Assembly: GCA_951217055.1 (NCBI GenBank)
Contig: OX578281.1
Coordinates: forward strand, 66,280,043-66,344,042
Source: Gerris lacustris
Lineage: Eukaryota > Arthropoda > Insecta > Hemiptera > Gerridae
DNA: 64,000 bases
Direction of reading: 5' to 3'
The notes beneath the pieces were generated by a model, which saw only the letters and a program-made list of their open reading frames with translations, did no database searches and had not been told where the DNA came from. A program made the position numbers and the translations under genes. Positions 1-11,616 of the stretch are shown piece after piece; positions within the stretch are counted from its first letter, which is position 1; each line of letters opens with the position of its first letter.

Positions 1-80
1 TAGAAAAATAAAGAGTTAAAGAAGAAAAAAGCAGTCCCTCTTTCTCAAGCCAAGCAGTGCCATTTATCTGTTATTAAACT

Positions 81-571
81 AAAAATCGGTCCGAGACAAC
101 TCAGACAAACTTTCTCATATACGAGTTCATAATTACTTACCCAGTGTTTTCCATTTATTGGTTTTCGTATTAGGTACATTTAATTATTATTGAACATTTT
201 ATCACAATTTACCATAATAATTACTTCTCCCCAGTGGGGAATCGAACCCGGCCTCTCTCTATCCGCGTTTAAATCCATTTTCTCAGGTACTAGATTTTTC
301 CCGGGAAAAACGCTTATATCAATAGATTTGTATTTAAATAAACTATATTTTAGAATTTTTTAATTCGTCATTTTGTAAAATCGTCGGAACCGTTTTCGAG
401 AAATGATTTTTGTTTTTCAAAGTTTTTGGACCCGAATATGGAGCTATAATTCATTTCTCGATTTCGTCTCTGTTTATGATTTTTCTGAACATGTATGCCA
501 AATTTAGTCAAAATCGGCTTAGTAGTTTAGGACAGACGACTGACAGACATTTTTTAAAAACCACTTTTTAG
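81..571 (-). mobile_element. Family A element, copy 1 (B-box element, one end missing)
   Basis: The copy starts with TCGGTCCGAGACAACTCAG and runs in the minus sense through a tRNA-like pol III B box (reverse complement of GGTTCGATTCC at 238-248) to a 'CAAATTTAGTCAAAATCGG' core and an ACAGAC tract near 530-555. Other copies of the family end about 110 bases further on, in an ACTTTCTC/GAGAAAGT hairpin. That hairpin is absent here, so the copy is truncated. It is non-coding. Being SINE-like or HINE-like is inference; the sequence repetition itself is plain. Confidence 0.7.
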
Positions 572-670
572 GTAAAAGTTTATAACTTCATTTCATTTGT
601 TGTGGTAATGAATCATTACCACACCTTAACCATCCATCAACTTTAAAAAATAAGAATCATCAAATAAAAA

Positions 671-1250
671 ACTCGGTCCGAGACAACTCAGACAAACTTT
701 CTCATATACGAGTTCATAATTACTTAGCCCAGTTATTTCCATTTATTATTATTCGTACTTTTAATTATTATTGAACATTTCATCAAAATTTATTATAAAA
801 TAACTTCTCCTGGGTGGGGAATCGAACCCGGGCTCTCTCCGTCCGCGTTTTAAGCAATTTTCTCAGGAACTAGATTTTCCCGGGAAAACGGTTTAATATC
901 GTAAGATACGTATTTATATGGACAACATTTTAGATTTTTTTTCATCAAAATCGTCGGAACAGTTTTCGAGAAATAATTTTTTTCTCACTTTTTTCAGAGT
1001 AATTTGGGGGGTAGCGCCCCAATTAATTTCTCGATTTCGCCTCGGGGTATGATTTTTCTGAACATGTATGCCAAAGTTCGTCAAAATCGGCCCAGTAGTT
1101 TAGGCTCCAGGCGTCTGCACAGATGATAAAGAGACATTTTTTAAAAACCACTTTTTTGGACTCAGGGGACCTCAAAACGTGTAAATCCATCAAAATCTCA
1201 AAATCGAATTTTCGCCCCCATCACAATACTTTCTCTTTATATGAGAAAGT
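671..1250 (-). mobile_element. Family A element, copy 2 (complete)
   Basis: This is a full copy of the same element in the same orientation, directly after copy 1. It runs from CTCGGTCCGAGACAACTCAG to the terminal hairpin CTTTCTC-tttatat-GAGAAAG at about 1229-1249. A B box on the minus strand (818-828) lies mid-element, followed by the ATGCCAAAGTTCGTCAAAATCGG core (1068-1090). The word ACTTTCTCATATA near the first end is repeated inverted at the second, so the element has imperfect short inverted ends plus a hairpin. It has no coding capacity. Confidence 0.75.
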
Positions 1251-2121
1251 AAAAAGGTTTTAATTTCAACGGTTTTTATAATGTTTCACTAACAGGTGTA
1301 AGACACCATTTTTAGGTTTTGAAAAGCGTCATAAACTAGGATAAGTTTTTATATCAGTTGTTCTTTCAATTTAAAGAAAATTCTGAGACAGCGGTTTGTT
1401 TCAAAATGGTTTCTTATTTTAAGGTACCAAGGTTTTTATTTTGTTTCAAGGGGAAAGTGAAATCTTGCCACTTCTATCTCTTACATATTTCATGTTTCTG
1501 CCTTGTGGAATAAGGCAAGTTCTCGTTCGATTTACTTCTCTAACCTGACTTCAAACCAAACCGAGCAAAAACCTACAGCTTTCCTTGTAGAAAAATATAA
1601 AAAACCATAAATAATGTATAAGTATTTCTTATGTAGGAAAGATTGTGTGGAAAACATTGTGCTCAGAGCTACGTGTAACTCAAATGAAATTTAAGTTAGA
1701 CAAATTATCATGATGTTCCACTATCGGAAGTCCATGTTCTGTAACTTTAATTTTATTAAACTATTCAAACGTGTTCGAGAACATACTAACAGATTTAAAC
1801 GAATGACCATATAACAACAAAATAACAATTTCTTATATAAATCAATAGAAAACCATAAATTATCTCGCGAATTTCAGGCATGATTATATTATACCCTGCA
1901 TGGCCCACATAACATTTTTGTTATGTAGGTTTAGTATATGATGTATCTTCCATTTTACTTTCACATAATATTATATTATTATGTATGTATTATATTATAT
2001 AGTAAGTATAATTTTCTGAACTTTGTGTAAACGTAAAAAAAAGAATTGTGATAGCTGTGAGAGAGAGTATAAATTTTAAGGTTTTGATGAATTAACAAAT
2101 TTTGGGGTCCTAAAATTGTTT
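1251..2121. other. AT-rich spacer, nothing recognised
   Basis: I see no coding frame, RNA gene or ordered repeat. There are AT-rich runs and a few short palindromic ATTATAT clusters around 1960-2000. Confidence 0.5.
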
Positions 2122-2572
2122 TGCTTCCGAGCTTACCGAAGGTAACGGAAGCTATGTGATCGTTCTGAAGAACGAAATATTTTTATGTCTCCGATTTCAA
2201 AAATTCCAAGACAGAAATCCGTTTCAGACATCAGGGAACATTTTTTTGTTCCGTGTCTGTCTTTCGGTCTGTCGGTCCATCGGTCAATTTTTGCGAACCA
2301 ACTTATCTTAAAACCTACACGTCCAATTTTAATGAAATTTGGATAGTAGGTCATAATTAGCCCATTGTTGGCCCCATAAAAGTTTCAACTTTCTGCACCC
2401 ATATGTTTCTCTTCCACATGCGCACAAACATATTATAACTTTTAAAACTTGATTAAAATAACGGGGAGAAACAATTAAACAAATTAGACAATAATGGCTT
2501 GAAAAAGCATAAAATCAATAAGTTTCGTGGATAGGATGCGAGGAAGCTATGTGCCACACCAATTGGAGGTCT
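2122..2572 (+). mobile_element. Family B element, copy 1
   Basis: It begins with the hairpin GCTTCCG-agcttaccgaaggtaa-CGGAAGC and ends with GATGCGAGGAAGCTATGTGC plus a degenerate CCACACCAATTGG. Inside are the CCGATTTCAAAAATTCCAAG block, a CTGTCTTTCGGTCTGTCGG tract (GTCY microsatellite) and the inverse of the AAATTTCATTAAAATTGGAC core (about 2255-2345). The open frame in it is a translation of the repeat. The layout resembles HINE/mini-me elements of flies, which is inference. Confidence 0.75.
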
Positions 2573-2584
2573 ATTTTTTAAAAT

Positions 2585-2860
2585 GACAATATTTTGCCCT
2601 GTCGTCTCTGCAAACGCGAGGGGCCTAAACTAATTAGCCAAATCCAAATAAATTATAGGCATACATATTTAGAAAAATCATTCACCGAGGCGAAATCAAG
2701 AAATTATTTTAAGCTCTAAATTTGGAGGCCTCGTAAGACTCAGATTAACTGGAAAAGAATACTTTTCGAAAACGGTTCCGACAATTTTTATTAGTGTTCT
2801 AAAACGTAGTCACTAAAATTCTGATATAACCAAGTAAGTGGATTTTAGAGTTTCACTTAT
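2585..2860 (+). mobile_element. Family A fragment
   Basis: The text matching the middle of family A (CACCGAGGCGAAATCAAGAAA, CGAAAACGGTTCCGAC, TTCTAAAACGTAGTC) appears here without either terminus. It is an old, deleted copy with no coding content. Confidence 0.55.
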
Positions 2861-2979
2861 TATTAGGCATACACGATATTATTATGAAATAACCTATTTT
2901 ATTTCCACCTACTCTATATGAAAATAAAAAAATATAAACAAATTACGCAAAAGGCCTCAAAAGTCAAACAAAAAATTAA

Positions 2980-3050
2980 GGGTCCCTCGTTCGATCCCCC
3001 GAGGGGGTTAAACTGATGCCAATGTTTTTAATCGATAATGATAGCAAGGT

Positions 3051-3081
<31 letters not shown>

Positions 3082-3405
3082 CCGGAAATTTTCATCGCCC
3101 TAAAATAAGGTATTTGAATGAATTATTTCAAAATTTTAGGACTAGCCGTTATAGGGTAGTTGGAGGGAGGAATTTCTGGGGCCTATTTTAACTCATAAAC
3201 CCAATAAGGAATGCAACATTTAAAGTTATGCAGATGTTTTTATAATATGTATTTGTAACCTACTCTTCAAAAGCTTTTATTTGATACCCCACTCAAAATA
3301 TTAAACAAAAAATATGGCGCACTGCAGTTTATAAAAATTGGTAATTTCCTCCTATTATTTTCATCGCCCCATAAAATTCAAATAAAACCATGTAAGTGAT
3401 TTTTT
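2980..3405 (+). mobile_element. Family E fragment with B box and poly-T tract
   Basis: It carries the B-box-like GTTCGATCCCCCG (about 2990-3003), as in the complete family E copy at 18136-18991. Next come a run of about 28 T (3053-3080) and the family E interior (CATCGCCC, TTTTAGGACTAGCCG, TTGATACCCCACTCAAAAT). Both ends are missing. Confidence 0.6.
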
Positions 3406-3519
3406 TTATAATTATTGTAAGATGTTTTAAATAGTGGAATACTTGGAACAAAAAATAAGTAATTTCATTAATCTAGCATGTTCCAGTTTTGGAAATAAAT
3501 TACTTTTTAATTAATTTTT

Positions 3520-4038
3520 GCTTCCGAGCTTACCGAAGGTAACGGAAGCTATGTGATCGTTCTGAAGAACAAAAAAGTTTTATATCTCCGATTTCAAAAA
3601 TTCAAAGACAGAAATCCGTTTCAGACATAAGGGAACATTTTTGGTTCCGTGTCTGTCTGTCTGTCGTTTAATTTTTGCGAACCAACATATCTTAAAAACT
3701 ATAAGTCCAATTATAATGAAATTTGGGTGGTAGGTCACGAGTAGCCCATTGTTGGACCCATATAAATTTCAACCTTCCACATGCGCACAAACATACATTA
3801 ATTTACACCTATAGCTTCAAAAGTATACTTATCTGATTTGTATGAAACTTTTATAGTTTATCAAAAGTACCGCCCAGATTAATTTGAACCGTCTGTGCTC
3901 TTTATCTTTTGCTTAATTGATACTTTAATTTAACTAAAATCAAAAAAATGTTGACTGATTAAAAAAACGGGGAAATATGTAAATGCATAAAATCAATAAG
4001 TATAGGATGCGAGGAAGCTATGTGCCACACCAATTGAC
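3520..4038 (+). mobile_element. Family B element, copy 2
   Basis: It is complete from the GCTTCCG/CGGAAGC hairpin to GAAGCTATGTGCCACACC plus AATTGACAG. It holds the GTCTGTCTGTCTGTCG tract followed by the inverted AAATTTCATTATAATTGGAC core. It has the same interior as the copy at 2122, and a further family B copy starts 30 bases downstream. Confidence 0.8.
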
Positions 4039-4067
4039 AGTCTATTTTATATTTTAAACGTGTATTG

Positions 4068-4640
4068 CTTCCGAGCTTACCGAAGGTAACGGAAGCATTG
4101 TGTTCACTTTTGAGAACGAAAAACTTTTATGCCTCCGATTATAAATATTCCAAGACCAAATCCATTTCAGACATCAGGGAATATTTTTGGTCTCGTGTCT
4201 GTCTGTCGGTCTGTGTGTCCGCGAATTATGAAACGTGCGACGATAACTTGAGTAAATGTCGACCGATTTTGATGAAATTTGGTAGACATGTTCATTTTAC
4301 CAATGCCCAGGACGAGTTCGTTGGACAACGTTAACCGTCCAAGCGTTCACGAGCAACGCTCGCGTAAACGTGAACTTCAAATTTAAAATTGGAATTTTAG
4401 GTCGGGGAAAAAATCTAACTTCATCTATTCAATGAGACAAACATTTTTTTAAATACAATTTTTTAGTAAAACCAACAGCGACACCACTATGAAGTGTTAA
4501 AGATCGCTAAAACTATTCATAATTTTTACACAATAAACAATATAACAATAATGTAATATAACAATAATTTTAATGTTAATAAAACAATAAAATACACGAT
4601 AGGATGCGAGGAAGCTATGTGCCACACTAATTGGCAGTCT
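4068..4640 (+). mobile_element. Family B ends around a family C interior (chimera)
   Basis: The ends are those of family B: the GCTTCCG...CGGAAGC hairpin and the GAAGCTATGTGCCACACTAA end. After the CTGTCTGTCGGTCTGTGTG tract the interior switches to family C: GATAACTTGAGTAAATGTCG, then the inverted ACGCGAGCGTTGCTCG motif and the AAAGATCGCTAAA block. An 89-residue open frame at its start is only translated repeat. The same combination recurs at 45763-46320. Confidence 0.75.
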
Positions 4641-5040
4641 ATTTTTTGTTTATGTGTAAAATTTCAATTGGAAATTGAAAGTTTTGATGATGAATCATCA
4701 TAATCTATTGTTCCACTTTGTAATATTGTTTATTGGAATTTTAATGACGATGTCTTTCAAATCTAAAAGTAATCTCTGTGTTTTTGAATGTGACAAGAGC
4801 TTTTAAACTCAAAGGAAGGTAGGCACTGAAAGATATTACTCAAGATGCGAGCATGAAAACGCACTTTCAAGGAATCTTCTTCAAACAGATTTGCCTTATT
4901 TGACATGTTTATCCATCTTGAAAGGCTTTGAAAACAGAAAATAAAATACATTTTGCGATTGAATTGGACATATAGAAGATCATATATATTTTTATAAGAG
5001 ATTGGAAAATCGGTCTGTTTTATTTATCTTCAATTTTATT
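4641..5040. other. Spacer, nothing recognised
   Basis: It is AT-rich. A 62-codon open frame on the minus strand shows no recognisable domain and looks like chance. Confidence 0.4.
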
Positions 5041-6035
5041 CATTTATATATATACATAAAATTAAAGTTTTGTCTGTACATTGGTCAGAATTGAAAATTT
5101 TTTGGATAGTTTTTCATTTTAGGCATTCCAAAAACCGAATCCGGCCTTAACTTTTTTCGTGTATGTATGTGGGTATGTATGTGTGTCTGTCGCCCCAGTC
5201 AGACTTTATAGGCGCAAAACTGGCTTAATGAAGTCGATTAATTTTTTTTCAGGGGTGAGTGCAAACATGTTGCGCAATTTGTAGGCTTGGTTTTATCTAA
5301 AAATATTGAGTAGATCCAAAGTTATTAACAATTATTGTGGCTAAACGGAAAGTTGTATCGACAAGCTGATTGCGCCAGCGGTAACTAATTTTAAAAGATC
5401 TACTAATTTGGTCCTATTACTTTTTGTCGTAATTTCATCGGTTCCAATTTAAATAGAGCTAAATTTTATTTTTTTAAAAAGAAATTTCACTTTGAACGCT
5501 TGTGGCGTCCGCAATTGTTGACCAATTTAATTTCTGATTGGAGTGCTTAAACCTCACACTAATGCTCTTTAAATCGAGTATTTATTATTTTATTAATTGT
5601 TTCTAGAACTAGAGTTATTAAATATTTGCTGGTGCAACTGCCGTATTGAATGAAGAGGCTGGTAATTAAATAATGCACCATCATTGTTGATGATTGTTCA
5701 ATGACTTCCCAGTCTAATTGGTTTTGTCTACGTTTTTTTTTTCTTATTTATTATACCTTTTTTTTAGCATTGTTAGTTATTACTTAGTTTCTACTGGCTA
5801 TTTTTAAAATAATAGATAGAATCCAAACTATGATTTGGAGAGTATTATATTCTTAATAATGGAATTAATTATGTGTAATGTAGTCCTGATTTTATTCCTA
5901 GAAGGCTTTGGAAGCAAAACTATTTAGGAATTTAATTTAATTGCTAGGCCTACATGATTATAGGAAACTTAGCCACTAATACCTAGCATGAGCCCCGCGC
6001 GGAGCGCGGGGTGAAAGCTAGTAATATATATTAAT
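5041..6035 (-). mobile_element. Family K element with GC-rich terminal hairpin
   Basis: It ends in the hairpin GCCCCGCGC-gga-GCGCGGGG followed by TGAAAGCTAGTAATATATA (about 5990-6028). It includes TGTGTGTCTGTCGCCCCAG and a block about GGCGCAAAACTGGCTTA that recurs inverted at 20215-20330. CTAG-type termini with a hairpin recall Helitron ends, but I cannot confirm the other boundary. No open frame of note. Confidence 0.5.
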
Positions 6036-6242
6036 GTTATTAAGTATAGAAATTTCTATACTTTGAACAGTTTTACAAGTTAAAAGTCTCCCCCTCCCCT
6101 TTTAATTTTTGAACGGCTTAAGATAAATTAATCCACAAAAAAACCTAACGGTGAAAAAAAGGCCAAGATCCAGACCCTCTGCCAAAATAGTCAGCCAGTC
6201 AAAGTAGTGATACCTACTTTTTGGCCAATTCTAATCTTTTTT

Positions 6243-6560
6243 AGGTTTCTGTACAAAGTACAAAAAGAAACCTTATATAAAGGCTCTGTCTGTCTGTCTT
6301 TCTGTCTCTGTCCGTTGCTTGTTTCAATTCATAAACTACTATAGATAGGAACATGAAATTCGCAAAATTAAGTTAAAAATTTTAAGAAAATCGAAGAAAG
6401 CGTTTGGTCGTAAGAGCTTAACAAACATTTTCAAACGAAATGCAAAACGGTCCAGTAACTGGGCAAGACCGGAGAAGAAAAAGTTAAAACATAGACCATC
6501 TTAACCCTAAAACCAGACTTTTTCCAGATATAAAGCAAGACTAGGGGTGCTTACATTTCT
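6243..6560 (-). mobile_element. Family P fragment
   Basis: It starts with the hairpin AGGTTTCT-gtacaaagtacaaaa-AGAAACCT, then CTGTCTGTCTGTCTTTCTG and TTCATAAACTACTATAGATA. These are the terminal parts of the element at 50216-51319. The distal end is missing, and the right boundary is uncertain. Confidence 0.55.
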
Positions 6561-6779
6561 TTATTGGTATCTTAATAAACTATTATTTCATTCTTAACAT
6601 ATACTCAGAAATTAATCTTAAGGATATAGTCATATTATCTTATTAAGTAAGTAATTATTTTGACATAATATACCTATAATCATAATTCGCAAGTGCTGCC
6701 TTTCTGCCAGCTCACCCTAAAGAAGTGAAGAACATTAAAATATAGGGGCTTGTAGAAATGTCGAATGACAGACGGACTA

Positions 6780-7485
6780 AAAGAGAGATATAGGACACAG
6801 ACAGATAATGATATAAGATAAGAAAGATAATAGAGAGAGATATGATATACAGACAGATTAAAAGAGATATATGAGACACAGAGAGATTAAAATAGGTGAT
6901 ACAGATAAGAAAGAGATATGAGATACAGACAGATTAAAAAAAAGATGTGAGATAAAAGTGATAATAGATTTGAGATTCAGACAGATTAAAAGAGAGATAT
7001 GAGACATAGACAGATTCAAAGCGAGAGATATAAAACACAGACAGATTAAGACATGAGATAAGAAAGTTATGAGATACAGACAGATTAAAAGAGAGATATG
7101 AGACACAGACAGATACAAAGAGAGAAATATAAAACACAGACAGATTAAGACATGAGATAAGAAAGTTATGAGATACAGACAGATTAAAAGAGAGATATGA
7201 GACACAGACAGATTCAAAGAGAGAGATATAAAACACAGACAGATTAAGACATGAGATAAGAAAGTTATGAGGTACAGACAGATTAAAAGAGAGATATGAG
7301 ACACAGACAGATACAAAGAGAGAAATATAAAACACAGACAGATTAAGACATGAGATAAGAAAGTTATGAGATACAGACAGATTAAAAGAGAGATATGAGA
7401 CACAGACAGATTCAAAGAGAGAGATATAAAACACAAACAGATTAAGACATGAGATAAGAAAGTTATGAGATACAGGCAGATTAAA
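6780..7485. repeat. 99-bp satellite array with 198-bp higher-order unit
   Basis: A sequence built of CAGACAGATTAAAAGAGAG-like words repeats with a period of exactly 99 bp: CAGATTAAGACATGAG falls at 7042, 7141, 7240, 7339 and 7438. Successive units alternate CAGATTCAAAG(A/C)GAG and CAGATACAAAGAGAG, giving a 198-bp dimer. Because 99 is a multiple of three, two minus-strand frames stay open for 192 and 166 codons. These are repeat translations, not genes. The left edge (6780-6990) is more degenerate. Confidence 0.9.
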
Positions 7486-8340
7486 AAGGTTTACTAATAA
7501 AACTCTGTCTAAAAATAATTTTTATAAAACTTAGAATTTAGAGACAAAGCAAATAATAGCAGTTCTTCAAAACAGTAACAATTTTTCTGCTAAATTGAGC
7601 TCAGAAGAAATTTACATTTTTAGACCAACCGAGAATGTACCTAATTTATTTTTTAGAGGACATAAATAAATTTAAAAAAAAAAACAAAAAAAAAACATTT
7701 TGTTTATTATTTTTACTGTTACATTAAATATTGTATAGTAAACTTTACATTACACATTTCACATAAACTTAATATGTTCTAGAAGCTTAATGTCTTAAGA
7801 TTTATTGCTCGGAAAATAAACGGGTTGCGGAGTGGAGATAGAAAGTTTGAGCGGAGCGGGAGCCGTAAAGTTACGTCCTTGGGCCCCTGATCCTCGTTAA
7901 ACTGGAGTTCGTTTCTTTAGAAAACAAAGCAAACCCTTATCTTGAAAAATACAGCTCAGTTTTAAATATAAAATGATCAAAGGAGAAATACAACTTTCTT
8001 TAACAATAAACAAAATCTGAAATAAACTATTTACGAACCAATTATAAACAAATAACTATAAAGAGACCAATAAAGATGCTTCTTTGGGATATAAATAAAT
8101 AAATAAAAAAGTAAACAAATTTATCTAATTATAAAGTATTCCTCAACCCAATAAAATGTTTCAAGGAATTATAGAGACCATTTTAAACATGAATAATTCT
8201 CAATAATGCTCAATTTTCCTCATTAACAGTAATAAATTATAAGTCTTAAGAATAAATAATAATTTAAATAAAATATATCCATTTATATTCTAAAATAAGT
8301 TGATTTAAAAAAAATAAAATAATAATACAAGCTTTTAATC
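7486..8340. other. Spacer, nothing recognised
   Basis: It is mostly AT-rich. A short GC-richer island at 7815-7920 (GGGTTGCGGAGTGGAG, GCGGAGCGGGAGCC) has no open frame or RNA fold I can name. Confidence 0.45.
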
Positions 8341-8630
8341 GTATTTTTCTCACCAAACCCTTTCATTTGATACTCATCTCATGGGCATGCTAAAAAAATA
8401 ACCGCCATCTTAGATTCCCGCCATATTAGATTTAGAATGACGTCACTTAGACAACCATGCATTGTCATCTAAACTAAACGTGTATGCAAAATTTCAATTC
8501 AATCGGATGAGGATAACTGCTTTAAAAATCAGTTTCCCCGAAAGATTTGACCCGAACACATACATACATACATACATTACATACATACATACATACATTA
8601 CATACATACATACATACATTGCAAGTTAAA
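8341..8630 (+). repeat. Core-bearing repeat fragment with (ACAT)n microsatellite
   Basis: It contains CCGCCATCTTAGATTCCCGC, the core GCAAAATTTCAATTCAATCGG, then CCGAACACATACATACATAC and three runs of ACAT units at about 8560-8618. It has the same order of parts (GCCAT motifs, AAATTTCA core, tetranucleotide run) as families N and P, but no recognisable termini. Confidence 0.5.
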
Positions 8631-8653
8631 TAAAAGCTTGTAAAAAAACTAAT

Positions 8654-9230
8654 CTGCCAATTAGTGTGGCACATAGCTTCCTCGTCCTATTTCGTATACT
8701 TTAATGATACTATGCTTCTACAACCTATTTTGTGAAATTTATTTCATTCCCCCCCCCCCGTATTAATGGATTCGTAGATCATCATCGAAACCCTTATTCT
8801 GAGTATGATATGTGTCTGTCTGTCCGTCGTTCTTTGGTTCATATCCGCTGAACCGGTCACACTAGAGATGTAAAATTTCAAATACTCGCGTAAATTTTTA
8901 ACCCACTCATAGGAAAAATATTTAGAACTTAAACATTTTATATGCGCGCATGCGTAATTCACAAAAATGTTCTAAGCTCAATTTTTTTTTTAATTTTTGA
9001 GAAGGGTAATGGGTATTAAATGAAAGCTACTTAAGAGTAGATTGATTAGAAATAAATATGACATTTTATGACTATTTTTTTTTTTTACCACCAAAATATC
9101 ACTAAAAAAAATATTTCCTCCTTCCTAACCACCCTATAACGGCTAGTCCTAAAATTATAAAATAATTAGCTTATGGCAGGACGATAAAAATATCAGAGGT
9201 GAAAATCCAATTTATATAAATTGCAAATTT
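8654..9230 (-). mobile_element. Composite: family B end followed by family E fragment
   Basis: 8654-8735 is the family B terminus (CCAATTAGTGTGGCACATAG, then CTTCCTCGTCCTA). At about 8748, after a run of C, it changes to family E in inverse sense: GGATTCGTAGATC, TGTGTCTGTCTGTCCGTCG, TCTTTGGTTCATATCCG, and further in, ACGGCTAGTCCTAAAATT. It is probably E inserted into, or recombined with, B. No real gene lies here. Confidence 0.55.
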
Positions 9231-9429
9231 TGTGTGTGCTCATGCGCAGTGAGACACATTTTTTTTTTTTTTTTTTAAATTTAGAGGTATAATTGGAGGT
9301 ATAAAATGAAAATAACTGAAAAGTAGATCAGAAACATTTATGGCATTTCATGACTATTGTGCTTTTTACCGCCAGTGTTGCGTTTTTACTGTCAAAATTT
9401 CGCATCCAAAAAAATGTCCCCCCCCATTA

Positions 9430-9530
9430 ATTTTACCTACGAGAACTCGAAAACTAATGAATGGAAAACACTGGGCTAAGTATTTATGAACTCGTATATG
9501 ATAAAGTTTGTCTGAGTTGTCTCGGACCGA
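9430..9530 (+). mobile_element. Family A terminal fragment
   Basis: GAACTCGTATATGATAAAG followed by TTTGTCTGAGTTGTCTCGG is the conserved end of family A. The rest of the element is absent. It is preceded by a family E-like block and a poly-T tract (9260-9277). Confidence 0.6.
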
Positions 9531-9689
9531 TATTTTTTTACATGAATGAAAGTATGTATTTGCCAATATGTGTTTACTATATGAGTATAGGCGCTTGAAA
9601 TTAATACTTTCAACTAAGCATCAAAATTTATTCATAATCGGATGAGTTCTTTTAAAATTGTTAAAAAAAAAAAAACTTTCAGTGCATTT

Positions 9690-9985
9690 AGAAGAGAAAC
9701 CAATGTGTGGAAGGTTAAAATTATTATGGGATTATCAAAAGGCTAATAATTGTGACCTACCATCTAAATTTCATTAAAATCGGACAAGTAGTTTTTGGGA
9801 TAATTCAATTTCCCAAAAATGTTGAAGTACAGGCCGAGATCACAATACAGACACACTTCACCAAAAATGTTCACTCATGTCTGAAATTAATTTCTCTCAT
9901 AGAGTTTTGGAATTTAAATTACGCCGTTCAGAAGAATCACAATGCTTGCGTTACATTCAGTGAGCTCGGAAGCAAAAATGAATGG
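9690..9985 (-). mobile_element. Family B fragment
   Basis: It contains GTGACCTACCATCTAAATTT, CATTAAAATCGGACAAGTAG, a decayed ACAGACACAC tract, and the end hairpin GCTTGCG...GAGCTCGGAAGC. A 91-codon open frame across it is a translation of the repeat. The CACACTAATTGGCAG end is missing. Confidence 0.6.
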
Positions 9986-10890
9986 AACTGCATACTTTAT
10001 GAGGCAGCCACGTACATTCTATACTGAATTGCTTATATTCGCAGAAACTGTAACAAGGTCGTAAAAATAGTCGATTATTCAAATCAGAATAAATTTTAAA
10101 AAAACTAGAAGCGGAGCTTTGTTTCCACGTCCAATACGAAAGATTTTATGAAACTACTAATTCGTGACATTCAAACAAGTGCTTTTTAAAACCGTAAAAA
10201 AATTGTTTGCAAATGCTTTTGAATCTTTTATCTTTGTTGCAGCGTAAAATCGTTATTTGTGGTAACCCTTGTGTCCTGTCTGCTATTAGTGGAAGCATTC
10301 TAAACCTAGTAGTAATTGGAAAATACCCTCACTAACATGTACACTGTAGAGATAAAACATACGTATTTTTACAGTTACTAATTCTTCTCTACAGACACAA
10401 ACCTGTAACAAGAGATTTTCTATTAAATTGCAGTATAATAGAAGTGGGTAATACTCCCAAGTCCGGTCCTTATACCACGAGCCATTTCCAAGTTGTGGCT
10501 TTTTCCCTACATCCTCTCTAAGCCTTTAACTTGCTATAAAAGGTTAGGTTGCATTCAGGTTTTTCTAAAGACTTCTTACCCCAAGTATTTCCTAAGTCCC
10601 GCTTTTCTAAAGCTTCCTATTGACTTCCATTAGAAACTCAATCTCCATATTTTATCCATATAAGCCTTTTCACTTAAGGACAATTACTTTCTGTTTATTA
10701 ACTTATAATATTATTCAATGCAATATGTTCTTTTAATATATAACAAAATTTCCTCCCTTTCATATTTTATTGGATAAACAGAATTATTAATTATTAATTT
10801 TAGTAAATAATATAGACCTTATATAACATATTATAATATAAAATCATAGATTGATAAATTGTAAAAACTATTCATAATTTGGTGCGTAGG
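9986..10890. other. Spacer, nothing recognised
   Basis: I find no coding frame or repeated structure. The stretch 10440-10620 is slightly less AT-rich (GTCCGGTCCTTATACCACG) but has no open frame. Confidence 0.45.
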
Positions 10891-11085
10891 CTTCCGTGGG
10901 TAGACTCGTAATAAACAGCTTGGTTTTCCGGTGAAATCCGCGTCACGAAGGGGAAGAAGTCCGACGTTTCGCTTCCACTACTGGATGCATCTTCGACACC
11001 GACGAAGGCAGTACCTGCCTGATTGCGTCATCCCGACAAAGGATTAGCCCGACTCAAGGAACCCCCGGGGAATCCAGGTATAATC
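10891..11085 (-). mobile_element. Penelope-like element terminal fragment
   Basis: Read on the minus strand, the segment has GAAGATGCATCCAGTAGTGG followed by AAGCGAAACGTCGG. This is the 'gaagatg ... cgaaacg' signature typical of Penelope-like element terminal repeats, where hammerhead motifs are known. The part GC-a-TCCA-gtag-TGGA-a-GC forms a hairpin directly before GAAACG. No reverse transcriptase or GIY-YIG sequence remains. Family assignment rests on the motif only. Confidence 0.5.
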
Positions 11086-11496
11086 TACATTCCAGAAAGC
11101 AACTATAAATACTATAAACTAATAAAATAAACTATAAATATAGGCGTTAAAATTGCAAAAGAGGTAGGTATCAAAAATGAAATTTTATAGGAGAACCAAA
11201 TAATTATTTTGTGACAAAAGGAAATAATTAGAACATATTATAGACGGTAAAAATGATCTATATTATGTATAACTACATTGACAGTGTTAAACATCTTATG
11301 AATATTATCATCCCCTTTATGCTAGAACCATGAATGTAAAAAATTTCATATTCTGGGTTTATTAGCTATTTGGACTTATTGATTTATAATCTAAGATGTG
11401 CCAAAACCACAAATTTGTGCCTTGCTTGTAGCAGCTGTTATTGGCTAAGGCATCTAAATAGAAGAGCTAATTTATGGAAGAGCTGGCTTTATTATT

Positions 11497-11616
11497 TTTT
11501 TATTATTATAATAATAATAATAAATATACTTATTTCCACCACTAAATAAAATTCACTTAAACTACAAAATATAAAATAATATAACATTAATACATAAAAA
11601 TAATACACATCAATTA
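11497..11616 (-). mobile_element. LINE 3' end (TAA-tailed)
   Basis: On the minus strand this is a 3' end with a TTATTATTATTAT tail. The nearby text TTATTTCCACCA plus GAGGGCCCTC matches the 3' region of the LINE at 58209-59127. Only the tail region is present, and it runs into the 37-bp array. Tails of TAA-like repeats occur in I-group and related LINEs. Confidence 0.5.

Noticed and set aside
6858..7436. 192- and 166-codon minus-strand open frames rich in Leu/Ser/Ile
   Set aside because: Both are translations of a 99-bp satellite; a period divisible by three keeps frames open.
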